64,000 nt of DNA, from NCBI RefSeq assembly GCF_001427795.1, contig NZ_LMHJ01000003.1, forward strand, positions 612,204-676,203, in the 5' to 3' direction. Origin of the DNA: Nocardioides sp. Root682 (GTDB taxonomy: Bacteria > Actinomycetota > Actinomycetes > Propionibacteriales > Nocardioidaceae). Every line of letters starts with the position of its first letter. Within the stretch, counting starts at the first letter, position 1. The notes under the pieces are model-generated. The model did no database searches, had not been told where the DNA came from, and saw nothing but the letters and a program-made list of their open reading frames with translations. Both the position numbers and the translations under genes were made by a program. Shown here piece after piece: positions 25,740 to 35,361 of the stretch.

Positions 25740-26945
25740 TCAGCTGCCCGTGTAGAGCAGGTGGTTGGCCGGGGTGGCCGCCGAGCAGATGATCAGCAGG
25801 ACGCAGGTGCGCGCGGTGCCGGTGATCTTGCCCTTCGTGGTGGCGGCCACGATCGCCGAGTTCACCGTGGCGGGGGAGGCGCCCGGGTGGGTGGACAGGT
25901 AGAGCGCGGCGGCTGCAGCGACGTGCGGGGAGGCCATCGACGTACCGCTGATCGTGTTGGTGCCGTTGTCCAGCCAGGCCGAGGTGATGTTGACGCCGGG
26001 AGCGAACAGGTCGACGCACGTGCCCCGGTTCGAGAAGCTCGCCCGGGCGTCGTTGATGTCGCTGGCAGCGGCGGTGAGCGCCTCGGGAACCCGGGCGGGC
26101 GACTTCGAGCAGGCGTCGCTGTTCTCGTTGCCGGCAGCGACAGCCATGGTCACTCCATCGGCGATCACGCGGCGCACCGCGTCGTCGAGGGCGGTGGAGG
26201 CGCCGCCGCCGAGGCTCATGTTGGCGACGGCCGACTTGCCGGCCTGGTGGTTGGCGACGACCCAGTCGAGGCCGCCGATGACTGCGGAGTTGGAGCCGGA
26301 ACCGTTGCAGTCGAGCACGCGGACGCCGATCAGCCTCGCCTGCTTCGCGAGACCGTAGGAGTTGCCGCCGATGGTGCCGGAGACGTGGGTGCCGTGGCCG
26401 TTGCAGTCGGTCGCGTTGCTGTCACCGTCGATGGTGTCGGTGCCGTGGACCGCGCGGCCGCCGAAGTCGGGGTGCGTGGTGAGGATGCCGGTGTCGACGA
26501 CGTAGACGTCCACGCCCGAGGCCGTGCTGGCATAGGTGTAGGCGTTGTTGAGCGGCAGGTTGCGCTGGTCGACCCGGTCCAGGCCCCAGCTCGGGGTGGG
26601 CGTCTGGGTGTCGTTGATCCGCATGGTGCGGTCCAGTTCGATCGCCTGGATCCGGGCGTCACCGCGGAGCACGGTGAGCAGGGTGTCGGTCAGCGTGGCG
26701 GCGAAGCCGTTCAGCACGTGCTGGTAGACGTGGGTGACCTGGCCACCCTTGTTCGTGACGAGTGCGTTGGCCGTGGCCTGCGCGTCAGCGGTGGGCTTCA
26801 GGGTGACGATGACGTCGAGCAGGCCGGCCGACTGGGCCGCCGATCGGGCGTTGACCGGAGCGGCCTGTGCTGCGGGGAGCGAGACCTGCGTGAGGCTCGC
26901 GAATGCGAGCGCGCAGGCTGCGATGATTCCGAGAATCCGAGACAT
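25740..26945 (-). CDS. Secreted subtilisin-like serine protease (S8)
   Basis: A 401-residue subtilase. A signal peptide covers residues 1-29, an I9-type propeptide follows to about 110, then the catalytic domain with Asp151 (VVDTG), His184 (HGTHVSG) and Ser336 (SGTSMASPH), plus oxyanion Asn in AAGNE. It is close to S8 proteases of the proteinase K/aqualysin group in domain order. Cysteines near the C-terminus ([10 protein letters not shown]) may form a disulfide. The start at 26945 gives the signal peptide and has AAGGAG 10 nt upstream. It is extracellular and probably scavenges protein. Confidence 0.93.
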   Translation of the reverse strand: MSRILGIIAACALAFASLTQVSLPAAQAAPVNARSAAQSAGLLDVIVTLKPTADAQATANALVTNKGGQVTHVYQHVLNGFAATLTDTLLTVLRGDARIQAIELDRTMRINDTQTPTPSWGLDRVDQRNLPLNNAYTYASTASGVDVYVVDTGILTTHPDFGGRAVHGTDTIDGDSNATDCNGHGTHVSGTIGGNSYGLAKQARLIGVRVLDCNGSGSNSAVIGGLDWVVANHQAGKSAVANMSLGGGASTALDDAVRRVIADGVTMAVAAGNENSDACSKSPARVPEALTAAASDINDARASFSNRGTCVDLFAPGVNITSAWLDNGTNTISGTSMASPHVAAAAALYLSTHPGASPATVNSAIVAATTKGKITGTARTCVLLIICSAATPANHLLYTGS

Positions 26946-27062
26946 GGTGGAGCGGCTCCTTGCGTGACGGTGAGCGACCCCATGCCGCCCTACCGGAGAG
27001 TAGGTGGAACTCTGCCCTGAACGTGATGACGGACACAAGCGGCTGCCTACTAGGCTGGTCGC

Positions 27063-28463
27063 GTGACCCACTTCGATGTCCTCGTCCTTGGTGCCGGCCC
27101 CGGGGGCTACGTCGCCGCTATTCGCGCATCTCAGCTCGGCAAGTCCGTTGCTGTCATCGAGAAGAAGTACTGGGGCGGTGTCTGCCTCAATGTCGGCTGC
27201 ATCCCGTCCAAGGCGCTGCTCAAGAACGCCGGACTCGCGCACACGTTGACCCACGAGAAGGCCAAGTACGGCATCGAGGGTGACGCGACGATGTCCTACG
27301 GCCCGACCCACGCGCGCTCCCGCCAGGTGAGCGCCGGGATCGTCAAGGGCGTCCACTTCCTGATGAAGAAGAACAAGATCACCGAGATCGACGGCTGGGG
27401 CACGCTCACCGGCCCGAAGGCCATCGACGTGAAGGCCGAGGACGGCACCACGACGTCGTACACCGCCGACAGCATCATCATCGCCACCGGTGCGACCGTC
27501 CGCTCGGTCCCCGGTGTCGAGGTCAACGGTCAGAACATCGTGACCTACGAGGAGCAGATCCTCGACGAGAACCTGCCGGAGTCGATCGTCATCGGCGGCT
27601 CGGGTGCCATCGGGGTCGAGTTCGCCTACATCCTGAAGAACTTCGGTGTCGACGTCACCATCGTCGAGTTCCTCGACCGGATGGTGCCGACCGAGGACGC
27701 CGACGTGTCCAAGGAGCTCGCCCGCCACTACAAGAAGCTCGGCGTGAAGGTGCTGACCTCGACCGCCGTCAAGGGCGTCGAGGACACCGGTTCGGGCGTC
27801 AAGGTCCGCATCGCGCCGGCCGCCGGTGGGGACGAGCAGGTCATCGAGGCCAGCAAGTTCCTCGCCGCCTTCGGCTTCGCGCCCCGCATCGACGGTTACG
27901 GCCTCGACGCTGCCGGCGTCGCGCTCACCGAGCGTGGTGCGATCGCGATCGACGACTTCGGCCGTACCAACGTCGACGGCGTCTACGCCATCGGCGACGT
28001 GACCGGCAAGTTCATGCTCGCCCACGTCGCCGAGGCCATGGGCATCGTTGCCGCCGAGACGATCGCCGGCGCCGAGACGATGCCGATCGAGTTCGACTTC
28101 ACGCCGCGCGCGACGTACTGCCAGCCCCAGATCGGTTCGTTCGGCTACAGCGAGCAGCAGGCGAAGGACAAGGGGTACGACGTCAAGACGGCCACCTTCC
28201 CCTTCTCCGCCAACGGCAAGGCCCAGGGCCTCGGCGAGGCTGTCGGCTTCGTCAAGATCGTCGCCGACGCCGAGCACAACGAGATCCTCGGCGCCCACAT
28301 GATCGGCCCCGAGGTCACCGAGCTGCTGCCGGTCCTCACGCTCGCGCAGAAGTGGGACCTCACGGCTGACGAGGTCGGCCGCAACGTCTTTGCCCACCCG
28401 ACGCTCACCGAGGCGGTCAAGGAGGCGATCCACGGGATCGCCGGCCACATGATCAACCTCTGA
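27063..28463 (+). CDS. lpdA: Dihydrolipoyl dehydrogenase (E3)
   Basis: A 466-residue flavoprotein disulfide reductase. FAD site [10 protein letters not shown], redox pair Cys41/Cys46 in [13 protein letters not shown] site [12 protein letters not shown] and the C-terminal catalytic [10 protein letters not shown] are all present. It reoxidises dihydrolipoamide in pyruvate and 2-oxoglutarate dehydrogenase complexes and the glycine cleavage system. GTG 27063 follows TAGGCT by six bases. The gene is followed 13 bases later by a paralogue lacking one redox cysteine. Confidence 0.95.
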   Translation: MTHFDVLVLGAGPGGYVAAIRASQLGKSVAVIEKKYWGGVCLNVGCIPSKALLKNAGLAHTLTHEKAKYGIEGDATMSYGPTHARSRQVSAGIVKGVHFLMKKNKITEIDGWGTLTGPKAIDVKAEDGTTTSYTADSIIIATGATVRSVPGVEVNGQNIVTYEEQILDENLPESIVIGGSGAIGVEFAYILKNFGVDVTIVEFLDRMVPTEDADVSKELARHYKKLGVKVLTSTAVKGVEDTGSGVKVRIAPAAGGDEQVIEASKFLAAFGFAPRIDGYGLDAAGVALTERGAIAIDDFGRTNVDGVYAIGDVTGKFMLAHVAEAMGIVAAETIAGAETMPIEFDFTPRATYCQPQIGSFGYSEQQAKDKGYDVKTATFPFSANGKAQGLGEAVGFVKIVADAEHNEILGAHMIGPEVTELLPVLTLAQKWDLTADEVGRNVFAHPTLTEAVKEAIHGIAGHMINL

Positions 28464-28476
28464 GCCGGACCAGACC

Positions 28477-29844
28477 ATGACGCGTGTCGTGATCGTCGGT
28501 GGAGGCCCTGGCGGCTACGAGTCCGCCCTGGTTGCGGCCCAGCTCGGGACCGAGGTCGTCGTCATCGACTCCGACGGCATCGGCGGATCGGCGGTGCTCA
28601 CCGACTGCGTGCCCAGCAAGACGCTGATCGCGACCGCCGAGGTGATGACCGACTTCATCGAGGCCGGCGAGCTCGGCATCGAGGCCCACCACCCGACGGT
28701 GGACCTGCGTCGGGTCAACGAGCGGGTCAAGGCCCTGGCGCAGGCGCAGTCCTCCGACATCGAGGGTCGCCTGGCCCGCGAGGGCGTGACTGTGGTGCAC
28801 GGTCGCGGTCGGCTCGACGGCCCCACCCGCGTGATCGCGACCCTCGAGGACGGATCTGAGCAGTCGTACGACGCGGGCGCGATCCTGGTGGCAACGGGGG
28901 CCGCGCCGCGGGTGCTCCCCACGGCCCAACCCGACGGTGAACGCATCCTGACGTGGGAACAGGTCTACGACCTCGACGCCGTGCCCGAACACATGATCGT
29001 CGTGGGTTCCGGCGTGACCGGTGCCGAGTTCGCCAGCGCGTACCAGGCGCTCGGGATCCCGGTCACCCTGGTCTCCTCGCGTGAACGCATCCTTCCGGGG
29101 GAGGACCCCGACGCAGCCCAGGTGCTCGAGGACGTCTCGACACGGCGCGGAATGACGGTGCTCGGGCAGTCCCGGATGCAGTCGGTGACCCGCTCGGGCG
29201 ATGTCGTCACGGTCACGCTCGCGGACGGGCGAGAGGTCACCGGGTCGCACTGCATCCTCGCGCTCGGCTCGGTCCCGAACACGGCCGGTCTCGGTCTGGA
29301 GGAGGCCGGGGTCATCCTCGACGACGGGGGCTTCATCAAGGTCGACCGGGTCTCGCGGACCGCCGCCCGCGGTGTCTACGCCGCGGGTGACTGCACCGGG
29401 GTCTTCATGCTCGCGTCGGTTGCCGCCATGCAGGGGCGGATCGCGATGGCCCACTTCCTCGGCGACGCGGTCCAGCCGCTCGACCTCTCCGTGGTGTCCT
29501 CGAACGTCTTCACCGCGCCCGAGATCGCGACGGTCGGTGTCACGCAGAAGCAGGTCGACGCCGGCGAGGTCCTCGCGGAGGTCGTGATGCAACCGCTGGC
29601 CACCAACGCCCGCGCGAAGATGCAGGGCATCACCGACGGCTTCGTCAAGCTGTTCGTCGCGCCGGGCTCGCGCAACCTGCTCGGTGGTGTGGTGGTCGGC
29701 CCCCGGGCGTCCGAGCTGATCCACCCGGTTGCACTGGCCGTCACCGAGCGACTCACCGCCGATCAGCTGGCCCACACCTTCACGGTCTATCCGTCGATCA
29801 GCGGCTCCGTGGCCGAGGCTGCCCGCCGATTGCACCGGGCGTGA
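28477..29844 (+). CDS. NAD(P)H-quinone dehydrogenase (Rv3303c-type, Lpd paralogue)
   Basis: A 455-residue flavoprotein of the disulfide reductase family, GGGPGGYES at the start. In the redox loop GGSAVLTDCVPSK the first cysteine of the usual pair is replaced by Ala39 and only Cys44 remains, so it cannot act as a dihydrolipoamide dehydrogenase. This is the pattern of M. tuberculosis LpdA/Rv3303c, an NAD(P)H:quinone oxidoreductase. It sits in the same direction right after true lpdA, which suggests an old tandem arrangement. It probably reduces quinones for redox defence. Confidence 0.88.
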   Translation: MTRVVIVGGGPGGYESALVAAQLGTEVVVIDSDGIGGSAVLTDCVPSKTLIATAEVMTDFIEAGELGIEAHHPTVDLRRVNERVKALAQAQSSDIEGRLAREGVTVVHGRGRLDGPTRVIATLEDGSEQSYDAGAILVATGAAPRVLPTAQPDGERILTWEQVYDLDAVPEHMIVVGSGVTGAEFASAYQALGIPVTLVSSRERILPGEDPDAAQVLEDVSTRRGMTVLGQSRMQSVTRSGDVVTVTLADGREVTGSHCILALGSVPNTAGLGLEEAGVILDDGGFIKVDRVSRTAARGVYAAGDCTGVFMLASVAAMQGRIAMAHFLGDAVQPLDLSVVSSNVFTAPEIATVGVTQKQVDAGEVLAEVVMQPLATNARAKMQGITDGFVKLFVAPGSRNLLGGVVVGPRASELIHPVALAVTERLTADQLAHTFTVYPSISGSVAEAARRLHRA

Positions 29845-29863
29845 CGCCTGCGAGAATGCGGGC

Positions 29864-30385
29864 ATGCGCGTGCACCTCGGCTGCGACCATGCCGGCCTCG
29901 AGCTCAAGTCCCACCTGACCGGCTGGCTCACCGAGCACGGCTACGAGCCGGTCGATCACGGCCCGTTCGTCTACGACGCCGTGGACGACTACCCCGTCTT
30001 CTGCCTCCGGGCCGCTGAAGGCGTCGTCGCCGACCGCGACGCCGGCCTCGACAGCCTCGGCGTCGTGATCGGCGGCTCGGGCAACGGCGAGCAGATCGCC
30101 GCCAACAAGGTCAAGGGCGTTCGCGCGGCCCTCGCCTGGTCCGAGGAGACCGCGAGCCTGGCCCGTGAGCACAACGACGCGTGGGTGGTCGCCGTCGGCG
30201 GCCGGATGCACACGCTCGAGGAGATGACCCGCCTCGTCGAGGTGTTCCTCTCCACCCCGTTCCCCGGCGACGAGCGGCACGTACGTCGCATCGGCCAGAT
30301 GGCGTCGTACGAGACGACCGGCGAGCTGCCGCCGCTGCCCGAGTCCGCCCAGGGGCTGGGCGCGCCCGGGCTCGGCGATGCCTGA
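29864..30385 (+). CDS. rpiB: Ribose-5-phosphate isomerase B
   Basis: A 173-residue RpiB/LacAB protein interconverting ribose-5- and ribulose-5-phosphate in the pentose phosphate pathway. It begins MRVHLGCDHAG and has GGSGNGEQIAANKVKG. The position of the E. coli catalytic Cys is not a Cys; the Glu in GNGEQ is the expected base, as in mycobacterial RpiB. ATG 29864 is preceded by GAGAAT at six bases. It overlaps nei by 8 bases, as in the M. tuberculosis Rv2465c-Rv2464c pair. Confidence 0.94.
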   Translation: MRVHLGCDHAGLELKSHLTGWLTEHGYEPVDHGPFVYDAVDDYPVFCLRAAEGVVADRDAGLDSLGVVIGGSGNGEQIAANKVKGVRAALAWSEETASLAREHNDAWVVAVGGRMHTLEEMTRLVEVFLSTPFPGDERHVRRIGQMASYETTGELPPLPESAQGLGAPGLGDA

Positions 30386-31232
30386 GGGACACACCCTCCA
30401 CCGCCTGGCCGACCGCATCACCGAGGTCTTCGGCGGACACGTCGTGCGGGTGGGCAGCCCGCAGGGTCGCTTCGCTGACGGCGCCGAACGGATCGACGGC
30501 AGCCGGCTGCTCGATGCCGACGCCTGGGGCAAGCAGCTGTTCATCCGCTTCGAGGCGGACCGGCTGGTCCGGGTGCATCTGGGCCTCTACGGCACCTTCG
30601 AGGTGGACGACACCGCAGCAGAGGTGCCGCTCCCGATCGGTCAGGTGCGGATGAGACTGATCCGCCCAGCCTTGGAGGCCAGGCCGCCGGCGTACGCCGA
30701 CCTCCGCGGCGCGACCACCTGCGCCCTGGTCACGCCTGAGGAGCGTGACGCCGTGCTGGCGCGGATCGGCCCCGACCCCCTGCGCGCGGATGCCGACCCG
30801 GACCGCGCGTGGGCTCGGATCGGTCGCAGCTCGGCGCCGATCGGCACCCTGCTGATGGACCAGGCCGTCCTCGCCGGTGTCGGCAACGTCTACCGCGCCG
30901 AGGTGTTGTTCCGTCACCGGATCCATCCGCTGCGCCCCGGTCGCACGCTTCGGGTCTCGCAGTGGCGAGCGATCTGGGAGGATCTGGTCGTGCTCATGCA
31001 GGAGGGTGTGGTCACCGGACGGATCGACACCGTCCGGGGAGAGCACCTGCCCGAAGCCATGGGCCGTCCGCCACGGGTCGATGACCACGGTGGCGAGGTC
31101 TACGTCTACCGCCGGACCGGCCAGGCCTGCCACGTCTGCGGCAGCGCGGTGCGGACCGACGTCCTCGCCGGCCGCAACGTGTTCTGGTGCGCCCACTGCC
31201 AGCCGTCCTTCCGTTCCCGGGCGGCTCGATGA
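30378..31232 (+). CDS. nei: Fpg/Nei-family DNA glycosylase
   Basis: A 284-residue base-excision repair enzyme. The N-terminus MPEGHT supplies the catalytic Pro2 and Glu3. The helix-two-turn-helix includes GVGNVYRAEVLF, and the C-terminal zinc finger has CHVCGS and CAHC, so DNA binding is intact. By gene order (rpiB-nei-...-tig-clpP) it matches Nei1/Rv2464c of M. tuberculosis, an oxidised-pyrimidine glycosylase/AP lyase. It overlaps rpiB upstream and the SpoIIE-phosphatase gene downstream. Confidence 0.93.
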   Translation: MPEGHTLHRLADRITEVFGGHVVRVGSPQGRFADGAERIDGSRLLDADAWGKQLFIRFEADRLVRVHLGLYGTFEVDDTAAEVPLPIGQVRMRLIRPALEARPPAYADLRGATTCALVTPEERDAVLARIGPDPLRADADPDRAWARIGRSSAPIGTLLMDQAVLAGVGNVYRAEVLFRHRIHPLRPGRTLRVSQWRAIWEDLVVLMQEGVVTGRIDTVRGEHLPEAMGRPPRVDDHGGEVYVYRRTGQACHVCGSAVRTDVLAGRNVFWCAHCQPSFRSRAAR

Positions 31233-32278
31233 TCGGCGCGGGGCGTCGGTGGGCAACGTCCGACGGCGGCATCGGGTTCGCGCTCGCGGCGGTGTCCGTG
31301 CTCGCTCTCGCGGGTGTTGCCTGGCGCCCGATGGACGTCCCCATCAACGCCGTCTTCCTGCCGCTGGTGCTGGGTGTCCTGCTGCTGAGCAGTCGGGTGC
31401 TGCCGTTGTTCGCAGGCTTCATCCTGCTGACCCTCGCGACCGCCACCTCCCTCCAGGAGGTGTGGACAGGGCGCATGGTGATCGCCCTCGTCGTCATGTT
31501 CGGCATCACTCTGGTGGTCATCTTCGTCTCGGCCCGCCGCAGCCAGCTCGGGGTCGGGCCGACGCGCGGGGAGACGATGCTGGTCGACCTGCGTGACCGG
31601 ATCCTCGCCCAGGGCGAGATCCCGACCCTGCCGTCGCGGTGGCTGGTCCAGTCCGCGTTGTCGTCGGCGGGCGGCTCGCCCTTCGCGGGTGACTTCGTCG
31701 TGGCCACCACCCGTGCGCACGGTGGACAGATCGAGCTGGTCGTCGTCGACGTCTCCGGCAAGGGCGAGGCGGCCGGCACCCGCGCGCTCCAGCTGTCGGG
31801 CGCGATGGGTGGCCTGGTCGGCGCGCTGCCCCCGGGCCGGTTCCTCCCGGCCGCCAACGACTACCTCCTCCAGCGTCACTGGGAGGAGGGCTTCGCCACC
31901 GCGATCCACGTGTCCATCGACCTGGAGTCCGGTGTGTTCGAGCTGCGCTGCGCCGGCCACCCGCCGGCCGTCCAGCGCCACGCCGGCTCGGGGCGCTGGC
32001 AGGTGCTGCGCGCCGAGGGCCCGGTCCTCGGCATCGTCGAGGACGTCGACTACGACTGCTACGCCGGTCGCCTCGATCCCGGCGACAGCCTGCTCCTCTA
32101 CACCGATGGCATGGTCGAGGAGCCGCGCAAGGACATCGAGCTCGGAATCGACCGGATGATGGGCACGGCCGAGGGCCTGCTCCGCCACACCTGGGACGGC
32201 CTGGCCGACCGTCTGGTCGACGCCGTGGGATCCCCCGACGACGATCGCGCGCTGCTCGTGGTCCACCGTCGGCCCTGA
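31229..32278 (+). CDS. Membrane SpoIIE-type PP2C phosphatase
   Basis: A 349-residue protein. Three to four membrane helices fill about residues 15-105, then a SpoIIE/PP2C serine phosphatase domain follows with metal-binding aspartates in FAGDF, VVDVSGKGEAAG and LYTDGM. Such enzymes reverse phosphorylation of anti-anti-sigma factors. No kinase or STAS gene lies nearby, so the partner is elsewhere. ATG overlaps the nei stop (ATGA), so it is made from the rpiB-nei transcript. Confidence 0.88.
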   Translation: MIGAGRRWATSDGGIGFALAAVSVLALAGVAWRPMDVPINAVFLPLVLGVLLLSSRVLPLFAGFILLTLATATSLQEVWTGRMVIALVVMFGITLVVIFVSARRSQLGVGPTRGETMLVDLRDRILAQGEIPTLPSRWLVQSALSSAGGSPFAGDFVVATTRAHGGQIELVVVDVSGKGEAAGTRALQLSGAMGGLVGALPPGRFLPAANDYLLQRHWEEGFATAIHVSIDLESGVFELRCAGHPPAVQRHAGSGRWQVLRAEGPVLGIVEDVDYDCYAGRLDPGDSLLLYTDGMVEEPRKDIELGIDRMMGTAEGLLRHTWDGLADRLVDAVGSPDDDRALLVVHRRP

Positions 32279-32376
32279 GTCCGGTCGTCGAGCACGTCCA
32301 CGAGGGCGCCTCGGTTGGGGTCAGCACCCGGCAATGTGGCACCATGACTACCGCTTGCGGGAGCTCTCCTGCACGC

Positions 32377-32447
32377 GGGGATGTAGCACAATGGTAGTGC
32401 CTCAGTCTTCCAAACTGATTACGCGGGTTCGATTCCCGTCATCCCCT
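32377..32447 (+). tRNA. tRNA-Gly (anticodon TCC)
   Basis: A 71-nt cloverleaf. Acceptor GGGGATG pairs with CATCCCC, the D-arm is GCAC/GTGC, the anticodon stem TCAGT/ACTGA encloses loop CTTCCAA (anticodon TCC), and the T-arm is GCGGG/CCCGT with loop TTCGATT. CCA is not encoded. Confidence 0.95.
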
Positions 32448-32474
32448 CGAAGTGCGGCCGAGAAGGGCCACCGA

Positions 32475-32547
32475 CGGGGCGTAGCGTAGTGGCTAGCGCG
32501 CCTGCTTTGGGAGCAGGAGACCGCAGGTTCGAGTCCTGTCGCCCCGA
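32475..32547 (+). tRNA. tRNA-Pro (anticodon TGG)
   Basis: A 73-nt cloverleaf. Acceptor CGGGGCG pairs with CGCCCCG, the anticodon stem CCTGC/GCAGG encloses loop TTTGGGA (anticodon TGG), and the T-loop is TTCGAGT. It starts 27 bases after tRNA-Gly, probably one transcript, with tig following 94 bases later. CCA is not encoded. Confidence 0.95.
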
Positions 32548-32641
32548 CTGATTAGCCCGACTGATTGGCTCGACTGATCATCCCGATCGCACCAGCGGGC
32601 ACCTGCCCGTGCACCACCCACTGACACGTAGGAGAACACCT

Positions 32642-34084
32642 GTGAAGAGCGCCGTCGAGACCTTGAGCCCGACTCGGGCCAAGCTGACCGTCGAGGTGCC
32701 CTTCGAGGAGCTCAAGCCGAGCCTCGACGCGGCGTACCAGAAGATCGCGAAGCAGATCAACGTCCCCGGTTTCCGCCGTGGCAAGGTCCCGCCGCAGGTC
32801 ATCGACCGCCAGGTCGGCCGTGCCGTCGTCCTCGACGAGGCCGTCAACGACGTGCTCCCGAAGGCCTACATGGAGGCGCTCACCGAGAACTCCCTGACCC
32901 CGCTGGCGCAGCCGGACATCGAGGTCACGAAGTTCGAGGACAACGAGGGCCTCGAGTTCACCGCCGAGGTCGACGTCAAGCCCGAGATCACCCTTCCGGC
33001 GTACGACGGCCTGTCGGCCAAGGTCGAGGACCTGGCCGTCTCCGACGACGACGTCACCGAGCAGGTCGACGCGCTGCGTGAGCGCTTCGCGACCCTGATC
33101 GACGTCGAGCGCCCCGCGAAGTCGGGCGACTTCGTGGTCATCGACCTCGTGGCCACGCAGGACGGCGAGGTCGTCGACGGCGCCGAGATCGCTGGCTTCT
33201 CCTACAAGGTCGGCAACGGCGGCATGATCGACGGTCTCGACGAGGCCCTCGAGGGTGCGGCCATCGACGAGGAGAAGACGTTCGTCACCCAGCTCGTCAG
33301 CGGCGACCTGGTCGGCCAGGACGTCGAGGTCAAGGTCAAGGTCACCGGCGTGCAGGAGCAGGAGCTCCCCGAGCTCGATGACGACTTCGCGCAGGAGGCC
33401 TCGGAGTTCGACACGCTCGCCGAGCTCCGCGAGGACGTGCGGGAGCGGCTGACCCGCGGCAAGCGCCTCGAGCAGGCTGCCGCCGCTCGCGACGCCGTGC
33501 TGGAGTCGCTGCTCGAGCAGGTCGAGGTGCCGCTGCCCGAGACGATGGTCACCGAGGAGCTCAACGCTCGCCGCGAGAACCTCGAGCAGCAGCTCGTCAT
33601 GTCGGGCCTCACCCTCGAGAAGTACCTCGAGGAGGAGGGCCAGACCCAGGAGGAGTTCGAGGCGGACCTCGACCGACGCGTGCGTGACGCCGTGGCGGCC
33701 CAGTTCCTGCTCGACGAGATCGCCGACAAGGAAGAGCTGGGCGTCGACCAGGCCGAGCTCACCCAGCACATGATCCGTCGTGCGCAGCAGTCCGGCCAGG
33801 ACCCGCAGGAGTTCGTGAACCACATGTTCGAGCACAACCACGTGCCGGACCTGGTCCAGGAGATCCGCCGCGGCAAGGCGCTGCAGCTGCTCGTCGAGGG
33901 CGCGACCGTCGTCGACGGCTCGGGCAACCCGGTCGAGCTGAAGAACCTGCGCGGCGACGGCACCATCGGTGAGGACGAGCCCGCCGATGACATGGTCGCC
34001 GACCACGTGGTCGTCGACGCCGAGGACGCTGAGCCCGCCCTGGACCCCGCGGTCGAGCCCGCCGTGGACCCGACGCAGGCCTGA
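32642..34084 (+). CDS. tig: Trigger factor
   Basis: A 480-residue ribosome-associated chaperone and prolyl isomerase. The N-terminal ribosome-binding loop is VPGFRRGKVPP (about residues 40-50). The FKBP-like PPIase domain is at about 155-240, and the helical C-terminal chaperone arms follow. The last 40 residues are strongly acidic and low in complexity (Asp/Glu/Pro/Ala-rich), as in other actinobacterial Tig. GTG 32642 is set by an AGGAG site 8 nt upstream. It heads the tig-clpP1P2-clpX locus. Confidence 0.96.
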   Translation: MKSAVETLSPTRAKLTVEVPFEELKPSLDAAYQKIAKQINVPGFRRGKVPPQVIDRQVGRAVVLDEAVNDVLPKAYMEALTENSLTPLAQPDIEVTKFEDNEGLEFTAEVDVKPEITLPAYDGLSAKVEDLAVSDDDVTEQVDALRERFATLIDVERPAKSGDFVVIDLVATQDGEVVDGAEIAGFSYKVGNGGMIDGLDEALEGAAIDEEKTFVTQLVSGDLVGQDVEVKVKVTGVQEQELPELDDDFAQEASEFDTLAELREDVRERLTRGKRLEQAAAARDAVLESLLEQVEVPLPETMVTEELNARRENLEQQLVMSGLTLEKYLEEEGQTQEEFEADLDRRVRDAVAAQFLLDEIADKEELGVDQAELTQHMIRRAQQSGQDPQEFVNHMFEHNHVPDLVQEIRRGKALQLLVEGATVVDGSGNPVELKNLRGDGTIGEDEPADDMVADHVVVDAEDAEPALDPAVEPAVDPTQA

Positions 34085-34109
34085 GCCGCCGGCGGCAGGA
34101 CGAACGTCA

Positions 34110-34156
34110 CTACCGCCTTCAGTGCACAACTGTGCACTGAAGGCGGTAGTCTTTTT
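34110..34156 (+). terminator. Strong intrinsic terminator after tig
   Basis: Two perfectly complementary 19-base arms, starting CTACCGCCTTCAG and ending CTGAAGGCGGTAG, are separated by only AC, so the top pairs must open to form a loop. The hairpin is followed by TCTTTTT. It ends four bases before the next ATG (34160), and the sequence TAGTCT in its right foot may double as that gene's -10. Confidence 0.85.
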
Positions 34157-34159
34157 CAC

Positions 34160-35347
34160 ATGTTGCAGGAACCGAGCGTCGTCGACGCCCTCGCGTTGGC
34201 GGCGTTGACCGTCGACGATCTCCTGGTCGCGACGGCCCGGGACACCCACACCGCCATTGCTCGTCGTGCCCACGGTCTGGTTCGCGTCGGTGTCGGATCT
34301 GCCGCGGCGCCGGTGGAGACACTGCACACCGGCATTGCGGCGCTGGTCTACGGCTCTCTGGGTCTCTCGCTCAAGGGGGCGGCGAAGGGGCTCGGCAAGC
34401 TGGGGGACGCCGGTGTCGGACCCGCTCTGGACGCCACCCCTCGCGGCCGCTTCGTGCGCGCCGCCATCAACGGGCTGATCGGCGAGGAGCTGACCCGCGA
34501 CCACCCGCACCTGGCGATCGAGATGGGGGTGCGCCACGAGGGTCGCGACGTCGTGCTCACGCCCGAGGGCGTGGCTTCGGCGTTCCCCGATGCCACCGGA
34601 CAGCTCGTGATCTTCCTGCACGGCCTCTGCGAGAACGAGGCGTACTGGAACCACCACCGCGACCGCACCGGGACGACGTACGGCGAGACCGTGGCCCGAC
34701 AGGGATGGACCCCTGTCTACCTGCGCGCCAACACCGGCCTGGCCCTGAGGGAGAACGGCGTCGCGCTCGCCGCGGTCGTCCAGCGCCTCGTCGACGCGTG
34801 GCCGACCGAGGTCACCCGGATCGCGCTGGTCGGGCACTCGCTCGGTGGCCTGATCATGCGGGCGTCCTCCGTTGTGGTCGCCGACGGTGCCGCTCCGGCT
34901 GCCTGGACCGACCTGGTCAGTGACGTGGTCACCCTGGGGACGCCGCACCTCGGGTCCTGGTTCGCCGTGAGCGCCGACCGCGCCAGTCGAACCCTCGCGC
35001 GGGCTCCCGAGGTGGCCGCCTTCGGGCGGATCATCGACCGTCAGGCGCCCGGGATCCACGACCTCATCGAGGGCCTCGCCGAGGACGTCCCGCCGCTGCC
35101 CCATGCCCGTTACCGCCTGGTGTCGGCGACCCTGGCGAGGACGCCGCAACACCCCGTCTCGCGGGCGATCGGCGACCTGCTGGTGACCCCGAGCTCGGCC
35201 ACCGGACGCGACAAGCGCAGGGGAACCAACCTGTTCCCCGGCGCCGAGGTGCTGCGCCTGCCGAACACCGACCACTTCGGCCTGCTCAACCACCCCCAGG
35301 TGCACACCGCCCTCGAGCGTTGGCTCTGCATGCCGGTCCTCGCCTGA
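34160..35347 (+). CDS. Alpha/beta hydrolase (lipase/esterase)
   Basis: A 395-residue alpha/beta hydrolase. The first about 140 residues form an extra alpha-helical region; the hydrolase core starts near FLHGLCENEAYWN (oxyanion loop) and has the nucleophile elbow GHSLGG, with a C-terminal His in NTDHFGLLNHP. No signal peptide is seen. It lies at the position of lipP in the M. tuberculosis tig-clpP locus but is a different family. The ATG comes right after the tig terminator; TAGTCT sits seven bases before it, so expression is probably leaderless. Confidence 0.85.
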   Translation: MLQEPSVVDALALAALTVDDLLVATARDTHTAIARRAHGLVRVGVGSAAAPVETLHTGIAALVYGSLGLSLKGAAKGLGKLGDAGVGPALDATPRGRFVRAAINGLIGEELTRDHPHLAIEMGVRHEGRDVVLTPEGVASAFPDATGQLVIFLHGLCENEAYWNHHRDRTGTTYGETVARQGWTPVYLRANTGLALRENGVALAAVVQRLVDAWPTEVTRIALVGHSLGGLIMRASSVVVADGAAPAAWTDLVSDVVTLGTPHLGSWFAVSADRASRTLARAPEVAAFGRIIDRQAPGIHDLIEGLAEDVPPLPHARYRLVSATLARTPQHPVSRAIGDLLVTPSSATGRDKRRGTNLFPGAEVLRLPNTDHFGLLNHPQVHTALERWLCMPVLA

Positions 35348-35361
35348 GGCAAGATGACCGC

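Noticed and set aside
32279-32376. Promoter for the tRNA-Gly/tRNA-Pro transcript
   Set aside because: TTGGGG is present but no -10 at a proper distance was convincing.
32552-35305. A 917-codon open frame on the minus strand
   Set aside because: It is antisense to tig and the lipase gene, crosses the tig terminator and has no domain or start signal.
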